Shown here: piece after piece, positions 15,605 to 21,949 of the stretch | How positions within the stretch are numbered: the stretch's first letter is position 1 | Layout of the letters: every line of letters starts with the position of its first letter | Assembly (NCBI GenBank): GCA_035649415.1 | Contig: DASRJP010000422.1 | Span: 1-22,775 of the forward strand | Direction of reading: 5' to 3' | Source of the DNA: DATKDU01 sp035649415 | GTDB taxonomy: Bacteria > Planctomycetota > Planctomycetia > Pirellulales > Pirellulaceae | DNA: 22,775 nucleotides | The notes under the pieces: generated by a model | The model's database searches: none | What the model saw: only the letters and a program-made list of their open reading frames with translations | Told to the model about the DNA's origin: nothing | Made by a program: the position numbers and the translations under genes

Positions 15605-16209
15605 GGCGTCGGCTTCATCTTGCGGTCGAGACAGTGTTTCAAGGCTTGTCGCGCGCGATGCACCAGGAGCTTCACGGCTCCCTCGCTACGTTTCAACCTT
15701 TCGCCGACTTGTGCCCATTTGAGCGATCCGCTGTACCGCAGGTCGATCGCCTGCCGTGCCGATGGGCCCAGCGACTCCATGCACGACGGCAAATGGTGCA
15801 GCGCATCGTGCTCGTGGTGGTGATGGGGACTTACCAGGTCATCGAGCTCCAGGCAGAGTTCCGTCCAGGCCACTTCGCGCCGCCGATGCTGTTTCTTTAC
15901 ATGTTCGCGGAGGACGTTCCGCGCAATCCCAACGAGCCAGGAGCCAACTGCCCGGGCCCGCGACAGTTTCTCCCGGCCCAGATACAGCCGCAAAAAGACC
16001 TCCTGCGTCAGGTCCTCGGCATCGGCTGGATCCAGAAGCCTGGCGCGGAGGAAGCCGTAGACCGTTTGCTGGTAGAGTTCGACGAGTGCCGCAAAGGCTT
16101 TCTTGTCGCCGCGCTGCGAGCTTTGCACCAATGCCTGATGTCCGTCGGCCGTGAGTTCGGCCGAATCCAAATGACCGCTCCCTGCATAGGCCGCAGTAGC
16201 ATGAGGCAT
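15601..16209 (-). CDS. ECF-type RNA polymerase sigma factor
   Basis: With the start at 16209 (MPHATAAYAG) the protein has 202 residues; in-frame ATGs at 16254 and 16335 are alternatives. Region 2 is residues about 30-105 (AFAALVELYQQTVYGFLRARLLDPADAEDLTQEVFLRLY, then RARAVGSWLVGIARNVLREHVKKQ). Region 4 is about 143-192 (MESLGPSARQAIDLRYSGSLKWAQVGERLKRSEGAVKLLVHRARQALKHCL), with the usual helix-turn-helix. The linker carries a histidine cluster, SPHHHHEHDALHHL (127-140). ECF factors direct RNA polymerase to alternative promoters and are commonly held by a membrane partner encoded next door. Here the partner is the 1567-aa PQQ protein, which overlaps by ATGA and implies translational coupling. 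A weak promoter candidate lies at 16373-16402. Confidence 0.9.
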   Translation of the reverse strand: MPHATAAYAGSGHLDSAELTADGHQALVQSSQRGDKKAFAALVELYQQTVYGFLRARLLDPADAEDLTQEVFLRLYLGREKLSRARAVGSWLVGIARNVLREHVKKQHRRREVAWTELCLELDDLVSPHHHHEHDALHHLPSCMESLGPSARQAIDLRYSGSLKWAQVGERLKRSEGAVKLLVHRARQALKHCLDRKMKPTP

Positions 16210-16562
16210 GCTGTGGCCGACTTCGATCGCGCGGGCTGGAGAAGGGCGCTTCATGCAGGTGGGAGACGCAAGGCGGGTAGGCCGGGCAAGTTGCAGGAAA
16301 GCACCCGGGGCGCTGCGGCCTGTGCCGCGTCGCATTCCCCAAGTACAAACCGCCCGGCGACGGGATGTGTTTATTCTACTGACCGCGTGTGGCCGACTGC
16401 AATCATTATGCCAGTGCCGGCACAAGATGGTCGGCTGCGAGGCACTTCGTTACGGCTACTGGTAGAACGAATTTCAATCCACTCAGTACTCTGACGCGGC
16501 GCAATTTTGGACCAGGCATTCATTCCCAGTTCTCCAATCGGCCAAAATGCCGCGGTCACGGC
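16210..16562. other. Intergenic region upstream of the sigma gene, no gene seen
   Basis: This gap runs from the chosen sigma start to the end of the DUF1028 gene; it is 137 bp if sigma starts at 16425. Codons above 16254 read as Arg/Cys-rich and do not resemble region 1 of a sigma factor. It should contain the sigma promoter and the 3' end of the DUF1028 transcript. No strong terminator hairpin was found. Confidence 0.4.
16373..16402 (-). promoter_or_regulatory. Candidate promoter for the sigma/PQQ operon
   Basis: On the minus strand TTGCAG (16402-16397) and TAGAAT (16378-16373) are separated by 18 bp. TAGAAT matches the TATAAT consensus at five of six positions; the -35 match is poor. Position suits transcription of the sigma gene. 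If the operon is autoregulated, an ECF-type promoter would be expected instead. Confidence 0.25.
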
Positions 16563-17345
16563 TCAGTTGACAGGCGGCTTCGGATCGGGGCGATCCTGAC
16601 ACGGGTGCAAAAACGGAAGCTGGCCCCCGCGCCACGAGCCTTTGGCTTCGTGCTTGAGCTCGGCATATTTTTTGGCCAGCTCGATGACCGCATCATCGCT
16701 CTTGTCCACGTCGAGTTCCAGCCAGATGCCTTCCGTTCCGGTTTTGGCGACGCGAATGCCCGCCGCCAGCCGGCCGCGATGATCGCCGCCAGCGCAATCG
16801 CCGGCAATCAGCGCCGCCATCAGCCGATCGGCAAGACTCCCTTCGGTGGACTCGTACGCTTTGGCCATGTCGGCAACCACCTGGCGGCCTGTGAGCGTGT
16901 TGCCCTGGCAGGAGTAATACTTGCCAGTGACGGCGCCCCAGTACTCGCTGTCCTGGGGGGCGGCGGTCGGATTGTGAACGGCAACGCGCCCCTGCATGTC
17001 CGCGATGGCAAGCTGCCGCTGCTCCGCCTCTGGATCGTCTTTCAGAAAGTGGAGCAGCACATCCTCGGGGCGCTTTCCCTGCGCAAGCAGATCGAGCGCC
17101 GGCTCGCCCCACTTGGGAACGTGCCAGTGCTGCGTGCAAAGTGCGCCGACGCCGGGCCGCACGTAAGGGACAACCTTCCCCACGGCCGGATACTTGCTGG
17201 CCACGGCAGCGCCGCAGACGCCTGCTTTGGGATCGACGGCAACGATGGAGAAGGTGGAGGTAATCTCCGGCTCGGCGGCCCTGCCGCCTTCCGCAGCAAT
17301 CGCCGTGAGCATGAGGGCTACCCACAAGGAGCAATCGAATGTCAT
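16563..17345 (-). CDS. Exported DUF1028 (Ntn-hydrolase-like) protein
   Basis: With the start at 17345 (MTFDCSLWVALMLTAIAAEGGRA) the protein has 260 residues and a signal peptide of about 24 residues; ATGs at 17366 and 17375 are alternatives. The DUF1028 hallmarks appear in order: STFSIVAVDPKAGVCGAAVASKYPAVGKVVPYVRPGVGALCTQ (residues 30-72), YG-to-KWGEPALDLLAQG, DDPEAEQRQLAIADMQGRVAVH, SCQGNTLTGRQVVADMAKAYE, and LADRLMAALIAGDCAGGDHRGRLAAGIRV. The family is assigned to the Ntn-hydrolase superfamily and its substrate is unknown; Thr31 of the TFS motif is the likely nucleophile position. It is transcribed towards the sigma gene and diverges from the Uma2 gene. Length is close to family norm, and nothing looks truncated. 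Confidence 0.88.
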   Translation of the reverse strand: MTFDCSLWVALMLTAIAAEGGRAAEPEITSTFSIVAVDPKAGVCGAAVASKYPAVGKVVPYVRPGVGALCTQHWHVPKWGEPALDLLAQGKRPEDVLLHFLKDDPEAEQRQLAIADMQGRVAVHNPTAAPQDSEYWGAVTGKYYSCQGNTLTGRQVVADMAKAYESTEGSLADRLMAALIAGDCAGGDHRGRLAAGIRVAKTGTEGIWLELDVDKSDDAVIELAKKYAELKHEAKGSWRGGQLPFLHPCQDRPDPKPPVN

Positions 17346-17445
17346 GCCACAGGGCGCAGGTGCCATGGAATACACTCAACTTAGGCGAGAGATATTGGCG
17401 GTCATTGTTGAGCGTCGCCAGCGCGCCACGCAAGCCCGGTCGATG

Positions 17446-17451
17446 TATAAT
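17446..17451 (+). promoter_or_regulatory. Candidate -10 element of the Uma2 gene
   Basis: A perfect TATAAT stands 39 bp before the GTG start at 17491 in the divergent DUF1028/Uma2 gap. I could not find a good -35 at 16-18 bp, so only the -10 is claimed. Confidence 0.4.
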
Positions 17452-17490
17452 CTGAAGTTGGAATTCCATCCTCGAAACGAGTCCTGACCC

Positions 17491-18243
17491 GTGGAATCGA
17501 CTAACGCGGCACCCGTGGTTCCGGCCTCATCGTCGCTGGTGACCTCCGGCGCGGCACGCGTTCTCCCGCTCGAAAACGGCGATGTCATGGACCGCTTCGA
17601 ATTCGAGCGTCGGTGGGATGCGACTCCGAACCTGAAGCGGGCGGAACTGATTGACGGAGTTGTCTTCATGCCTCCGGCGCTTCGTTACTCTGCGCATGGC
17701 AATCCGCATTTGCTGCTTAGCACCTGGCTCGGGAATTACCTCATCAATACGCCCGGCATCGAAGCAGGAGATGCCCCGTCGGTTCGGCTTGATGTAAAGA
17801 ATGAGCCCCAGCCGGACCTTTGTCTGTTTCTTCCAGTCGCTGCCGGAGGTAAGGCACGCGTCACGACCGATGATTATCTCGAGGGACCGCCCGATTTGAT
17901 TGTCGAAGTCGCCGCATCCAGCGCCAGCATCGACCTGCACGGGAAAAAGCTGGTGTACGAGAAGAGCGGGGTCCGCGAGTATCTGATTTGGAGGACGCTC
18001 GATAACTCGCTTGACTGGTTTGTCGCCAGCGACGGCAAGTTCGTACCGCTGGCGCCCGACGCAGACGGGCTCCTCAAGAGCCGCGCATTCCCAGGACTGT
18101 GGCTCGATCCACAGGTGATATTGTCCAGAGACAAAACCCGATTGCTCGACGCTTTGAAGCGCGGCCTGGCGTCGGCTGAACATGCGGCATTTGTCGAGCA
18201 GTTGAAGCGGGCGATGGGCGAAGCCCCTCCTCAACCGACCTGA
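17491..18243 (+). CDS. Uma2-family (DUF820) endonuclease-like protein
   Basis: The start is GTG at 17491, just after an in-frame TGA at 17485; an internal ATG at 17587 (MDRFEFERRWD) is an alternative that would keep the whole domain. The protein has 250 residues. The DUF820 PD-(D/E)XK-type pattern is visible: AELIDG (51-56), EPQPDLCLFL with Asp109, DLIVEVAASSASID with Glu139, then KKLVYEKSGVREYLIW with Lys152/153. These residues form the metal and catalytic site of the restriction-endonuclease-like fold. Uma2 proteins occur in many copies in planctomycetes and cyanobacteria, often as solitary genes, and their biological role is unsettled. No methylase or antitoxin lies next to it. The last 13 bp overlap the 3' end of the convergent dioxygenase gene. 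Confidence 0.85.
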   Translation: MESTNAAPVVPASSSLVTSGAARVLPLENGDVMDRFEFERRWDATPNLKRAELIDGVVFMPPALRYSAHGNPHLLLSTWLGNYLINTPGIEAGDAPSVRLDVKNEPQPDLCLFLPVAAGGKARVTTDDYLEGPPDLIVEVAASSASIDLHGKKLVYEKSGVREYLIWRTLDNSLDWFVASDGKFVPLAPDADGLLKSRAFPGLWLDPQVILSRDKTRLLDALKRGLASAEHAAFVEQLKRAMGEAPPQPT

Positions 18244-19127
18244 TCGAGTCCCGCAAACAGCAGTGGGAAAAACTGGCCGCCCATCAGCTCCCCCTTGGGT
18301 ACCGAGGGCACGCCGTCCAGCGGCGGCTGGTCGCTATCGCTGCGGGTCCCGTCGCGGAAGGCATTGATTACCGTTGCCCGCCGCGGCCGGTCGGTGCGGT
18401 TTTCAAAACTGCCGTGGATCATCAGCGGGTGATGGAACGAGCATTCGCCTTTCTTCAGCTCGATGGCCACCGGCTTCTGGAATTGTTCCCACTGCTGCGG
18501 CGAGAGCACGTCGCGGATGGCTTCCATATTGCCCGCCAGGCCGGTGATTGGCAGCAGGTCCCACTTGTGGCTCCCCGGAACGTAGTGCACGCAGCCATTC
18601 TCGCGAGTGCTGTCGTCCAGGCCAATCCAGCAGGTGAGGTGCTGCATGGGCTTGGTCCGCGTCCAATACGAATAGTCCTGGTGCCAGGCGACGACGCCGC
18701 CGTGACGAGCCGGCTTGCAAAAGAGCTGGTCGTGCCAGAAGCGAACCGCGCCCCCCAAGAGCTGGCTGGCCGCAGCGGTAAATGCCGGGTGCCACAGGAC
18801 GTCATGAAAGCCGGGGGCAATGCGCCAGGCCCCCAAGGCGTGAAACAGCACTGTATCGGGCCGGGACGATTCATTCGTGTGGTACTCGTACCACAGTTCG
18901 TGGCCGGGATGCTCGGGCTCGAAGAACCCGGCCAGCTCCGCCCGCAGTTTTTCCACCTGCTCATCGGTGAGAATTCGAACCCCAGTCAAGTACCCACTTT
19001 CGTGATAGAAGGCCACCTGCTCGTCGCTGAGGCGGTACTGCTGCCACTCTTCGCAGGACGCAGGCAACGTGATCAGGTCGCCAACGGGGACGTGATGTTT
19101 CGACAGATCGGAGACGGCGTCGGGCAT
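18231..19127 (-). CDS. Phytanoyl-CoA dioxygenase (PhyH) family protein
   Basis: The protein has 298 residues and no signal peptide, so it is probably cytosolic. It is an Fe(II)/2-oxoglutarate-dependent oxygenase. The iron ligands are His149 and Asp151 in AWHQDYSYWTR and His238 in HHPLMIHGS; Arg248 or Arg250 in RTDRPRRATVINAF should bind 2-oxoglutarate. Other family features are DEQVAFYHESGYL near residues 35-47, CWIGLDDSTRENGCVHYVPGSHKWDLLP (166-193), and a C-terminal ending in GGQFFPLLFAGLDQVG. Family members hydroxylate diverse small molecules, and the substrate here cannot be read from sequence. It diverges from the secreted hydrolase gene across a gap holding a 9-bp inverted repeat, and overlaps the convergent Uma2 gene by 13 bp. 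Confidence 0.88.
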   Translation of the reverse strand: MPDAVSDLSKHHVPVGDLITLPASCEEWQQYRLSDEQVAFYHESGYLTGVRILTDEQVEKLRAELAGFFEPEHPGHELWYEYHTNESSRPDTVLFHALGAWRIAPGFHDVLWHPAFTAAASQLLGGAVRFWHDQLFCKPARHGGVVAWHQDYSYWTRTKPMQHLTCWIGLDDSTRENGCVHYVPGSHKWDLLPITGLAGNMEAIRDVLSPQQWEQFQKPVAIELKKGECSFHHPLMIHGSFENRTDRPRRATVINAFRDGTRSDSDQPPLDGVPSVPKGELMGGQFFPLLFAGLDQVG

Positions 19128-19224
19128 GGAGGCGTGTCAGGTGTCGGAGGAAATGAAAACGTCATTTGCCACGGTACTCTGTGGTCTGCTCAAGGGCAAC
19201 CCGTTTCCTGAGCCAACGAAAAAT

Positions 19225-19258
19225 CGGCGATCAGCGGACGATTGAGTCTTGATCGCCG
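19225..19258. promoter_or_regulatory. 9-bp inverted repeat in the PhyH/hydrolase divergent region
   Basis: CGGCGATCA (19225-19233) and TGATCGCCG (19250-19258) are exact complements separated by 16 bp. The site lies 98 bp from the PhyH start and 58 bp from the hydrolase start. It fits an operator for a dimeric regulator serving both genes, or a leader hairpin. No regulator gene is adjacent. Confidence 0.4.
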
Positions 19259-19315
19259 GCAAAGTAGCATGCTGGCGGCTGGAATGTCTTTCTTCCCCCT
19301 GATCATCGGACCACC

Positions 19316-20203
19316 ATGAGAACCGTAACTTGCTGCTTATCGATTTTCCTGGCCTCGACCGCTATCGCCCTGGTATCCGCCGGCGAGCCGACAACCGAAT
19401 TGCTCTGGCCAGACGGCGCGCCGGGAGCGCTCGGCAGTGAAGCCAAGGACAAGCCGACGCTGATCATCTATCTGCCGAAAAAGGACAAGGCCAACGGCTG
19501 CGCCATTGTCGTCTGCCCCGGCGGAGGCTACGGACACCTGGCGATGGATCATGAAGGGCATCAGATCGCCCGCTGGCTCAATGACCACGGCATTGCCGCC
19601 TTCATCTGCGACTATCGACACCGCAACAAGGGGTACGGTCATCCTGCGCCGCTCCAGGATTCGCAGCGGGCGATTCGCACGGTACGGGCAAGAGCCAAGG
19701 AGTTCGGCGTCGAACCAGGCAAGATCGGCATTCTTGGCTTCTCGGCCGGCGGACACTTGACGTCGAGCGCCGTGACGCACTTCGATGACGGCAAGTCGGA
19801 CGCGGACGATCCGATCGAGCGCATCTCATGCCGGCCGGATTTCGGCGTTTTGTGCTATCCGGTCATCGTGTTCGATGCGGAAGGAGTGACGCACAAGGGC
19901 TCGCAGGTGAACCTGCTGGGCAAGGACGCGACCAAGGACCTGATCGATTCGATGTCGAGCGAGAAGCAAGTCACCAAAGACACGCCGCCGTGCTTTTTGT
20001 GGCACACCACCGAGGACGACGGCGTGCCGCCGCAGAACAGCGTGGCGTTTTACTCGGCACTCATTGCGCACAAAGTGCCGGCGGAACTGCACATCTACGA
20101 GAAGGGCCAGCACGGCCTGGGGCTGGCGAAGGACACGCCGGGAACGAGCGGCTGGAGCGATGCGTGCCTGGCGTGGATGAAGAATCGGGGGTTCGCGCCG
20201 TAG
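19316..20203 (+). CDS. Secreted alpha/beta-hydrolase, BD-FAE/acetyl-xylan-esterase-like
   Basis: The protein has 295 residues with a signal peptide at about 1-22 (ending ALVSAGEP). Catalytic features of an alpha/beta-hydrolase are complete: the oxyanion-hole loop VVCPGGGYGHLAMDHEG (65-81), nucleophile elbow GFSAGG with Ser143, acid Asp234 or Asp235 in TTEDDGVPP, and His266 in KGQHGLGL. The order and the CPGGGY/GFSAGGHLTS wording match the endo-xylanase/acetyl-esterase-like group annotated as carbohydrate or polyphenol esterases. Such enzymes deacylate plant or algal polysaccharides in the periplasm or outside. The substrate is not determined. It is a single gene, divergent from PhyH and convergent with the orphan at 20257. 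The ATG has no clear SD. Confidence 0.85.
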   Translation: MRTVTCCLSIFLASTAIALVSAGEPTTELLWPDGAPGALGSEAKDKPTLIIYLPKKDKANGCAIVVCPGGGYGHLAMDHEGHQIARWLNDHGIAAFICDYRHRNKGYGHPAPLQDSQRAIRTVRARAKEFGVEPGKIGILGFSAGGHLTSSAVTHFDDGKSDADDPIERISCRPDFGVLCYPVIVFDAEGVTHKGSQVNLLGKDATKDLIDSMSSEKQVTKDTPPCFLWHTTEDDGVPPQNSVAFYSALIAHKVPAELHIYEKGQHGLGLAKDTPGTSGWSDACLAWMKNRGFAP

Positions 20204-20256
20204 AAATAAGCGTCTCCGACCCCACCAGTCTGCTCCACCAGTGCTGGCCCGTATGC

Positions 20257-21678
20257 TTATGCCGCGTCCCCTTGTTCTTCAGCCGGTACCGGGCTGGAAT
20301 CTCGCCAGTTCTTTTTAAACGTGTCAAATAGGTCATCAAAGTTCGGAGCCCGCGGCGAATAAATTGTCATCTCATCGAGCTCTCGTCCACCCCGCTCAAC
20401 AAATTCTATGGCACAAAGCTTTACGTAGTAGTCACTCTTGCCAGTTTCTAGAATTTCCGCAAGAAGTGCATCCCCCTTGTCGCCTTTTGCCGGCTTCGAA
20501 TTAGGCGCAGGCACCCAGATTATCGAGATGTCCTTAAGCCCTGACTGCACTTTGTAACGAATGCAAAATTTCTCACGTACTTGCTGGCGCATAACTCTCA
20601 AGGCGTGCTGGAAATGCCTCTGACTATTAAATCCCCATAATCGACAATAGTGGAGTTCTTCTTTACGCGTGCGAGCCGCAGCAGTCGTCTGAAAAGAAAT
20701 GTACGCGGCGGTCGCACTCTTGTCCTTCCAACCGGCAACATTTTGCAGCCGCGTGATTCCTAGCCATAAACTCCCTACGGGGAGTGCCTCAACAAGGTTT
20801 TTCAGAAACGTGTCGACCAGATGATGTTCCGTAAGCGTCAGGCGGTCGCGCTTCTCACCGAGCAGTAATTCGTGGAAATCTTTCGCCGTCTGCGGAAGAA
20901 CGCCGTAGAGGAGCGGTGACAGGGTCAACCCACCCGCATGAAAGTGGGCACGAAGTGACGCGCCGTCACCCTGCGCGAGAAGTGTTGCCAAAAACTCGCC
21001 GCTTGCAGCGATGATTGCCAACTGTTCTGCCTTAGCCATTCGGTTCTCAATTTGGCTAATGGAAGCCACGATCCTATCCCGCGCCGCCTCTTCGGCATTG
21101 ACTATTCGCTCCGCAACGTGATTGATGGAAGTCGCTAACTCGTCGGCGCGCTGATTATGATCAAGCGACCACAGCAGCCACAAAATGAGGCCGGTCAGCA
21201 TGACCATTGTAAGTAACGAAAACACTTCTGCATTTGTTTGGCCCATTCCGTCTTTGGGGGATACGCGTGCGGCAAACTCCATGATCTTTAGCAGGCAAGC
21301 GATGCCACCAATCGCAACTGTGACGCAAGTTCTAAACCATCTTGATGTCGCTGGATTTGATACTGACCATCGCGCTCGATCGGCCATCGAGCCTTCGGTG
21401 GGCGCGGATCTAAATCCGAAACCACGTCGTCTCCGAACCAACATCGCGGCTGCCACTGCGGCAAGGACCAGAATCACTATCGCCACAGCTCCGGAGATTG
21501 CTATGGTTCGATCGATTCCCTCGCTGAGCCGAGCAATGACCCCAAGAATTACTACAACAACTAAGAGCACTAGCGCTAATAGTCCTAATGGGCTCCTGCT
21601 CGCTTCTCGAATGATCCTTGGCCAGGAGTCACTGGATTGGCCAGGCGGACGTATTTCGTTTTCCGGAGATGATGTCAC
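20257..21678 (-). CDS. Orphan four-helix membrane protein with coiled coil and soluble C-terminal domain
   Basis: The protein has 473 residues starting MTSSPENEIRPPGQ, with no signal peptide. Predicted membrane helices are about 30-51 (PLGLLALVLLVVVVILGVIARL), 59-81 (AISGAVAIVILVLAAVAAAMLV), 118-136 (CVTVAIGGIACLLKIMEF) and 151-169 (VFSLLTMVMLTGLILWLLW). Residues about 172-215 form a charged amphipathic coiled coil (INHVAERIVNAEEAARDRIVASISQIENRMAKAEQ). Residues about 225-450 form a soluble mixed domain with LPVGSLWLGITRLQNVAGWKDKSATAAYISFQ and LKDISIIWVPAPNSKP. I do not recognise it. The layout suggests a membrane-anchored sensor or effector with the C-terminus inside. The gene is poorer in G+C than its neighbours (25 of 60 at 20521-20580; 27 of 60 at 21541-21600), which hints at recent acquisition. 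Confidence 0.75.
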   Translation of the reverse strand: MTSSPENEIRPPGQSSDSWPRIIREASRSPLGLLALVLLVVVVILGVIARLSEGIDRTIAISGAVAIVILVLAAVAAAMLVRRRRGFGFRSAPTEGSMADRARWSVSNPATSRWFRTCVTVAIGGIACLLKIMEFAARVSPKDGMGQTNAEVFSLLTMVMLTGLILWLLWSLDHNQRADELATSINHVAERIVNAEEAARDRIVASISQIENRMAKAEQLAIIAASGEFLATLLAQGDGASLRAHFHAGGLTLSPLLYGVLPQTAKDFHELLLGEKRDRLTLTEHHLVDTFLKNLVEALPVGSLWLGITRLQNVAGWKDKSATAAYISFQTTAAARTRKEELHYCRLWGFNSQRHFQHALRVMRQQVREKFCIRYKVQSGLKDISIIWVPAPNSKPAKGDKGDALLAEILETGKSDYYVKLCAIEFVERGGRELDEMTIYSPRAPNFDDLFDTFKKNWRDSSPVPAEEQGDAA

Positions 21679-21949
21679 GAACGGTACCCCTGTGACTGGC
21701 CGTGACGTCAGAATTCGAACTCAAACGCTGTTGAACAGGCAGGAGATGAGTGTCCAAGGTTCGGCGACCAAACAAGCTAGCGGGTCTGGCAATCGAATGC
21801 AAGACTCTACAAGAATGAGTTGCTACCCGCGGACTTCGACTGAACTCTTCATTTGCGAACGCCCGGCGTGCAGAAGCGGGTGTTACTGAAGCAGTGGTTG
21901 CCGACGCCACGGCCGAGGCGTTGCCAACGTCGCCCCCGCCACTTAGGGC
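21679..21949. other. 271-bp gap between the orphan and the second DUF1501 gene
   Basis: This stretch lies upstream of the orphan and downstream of the DUF1501 gene, both leftward. It contains an imperfect GC-rich palindrome at 21897-21928 and otherwise nothing I recognise. Base composition shifts from mixed near 21700-21850 to GC-rich after about 21850, which may mark an insertion boundary. Confidence 0.35.
21897..21928 (-). terminator. Imperfect hairpin after the second DUF1501 gene
   Basis: GTTGCCGACGCCACGG (21897-21912) and CCGAGGCGTTGCCAAC (21913-21928) pair at 12 of 16 positions with essentially no loop. It begins 21 bp beyond the DUF1501 stop, so a terminator is plausible. There is no T-tract on the leftward side. 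Confidence 0.3.

Noticed and set aside
20206..20260. ATAAGC/GCTTAT arms between the esterase and the orphan as a terminator
   Set aside because: Six-base arms with a loop of over 40 bases are not significant. The doubled CCACCAGT inside is also short enough to be chance.
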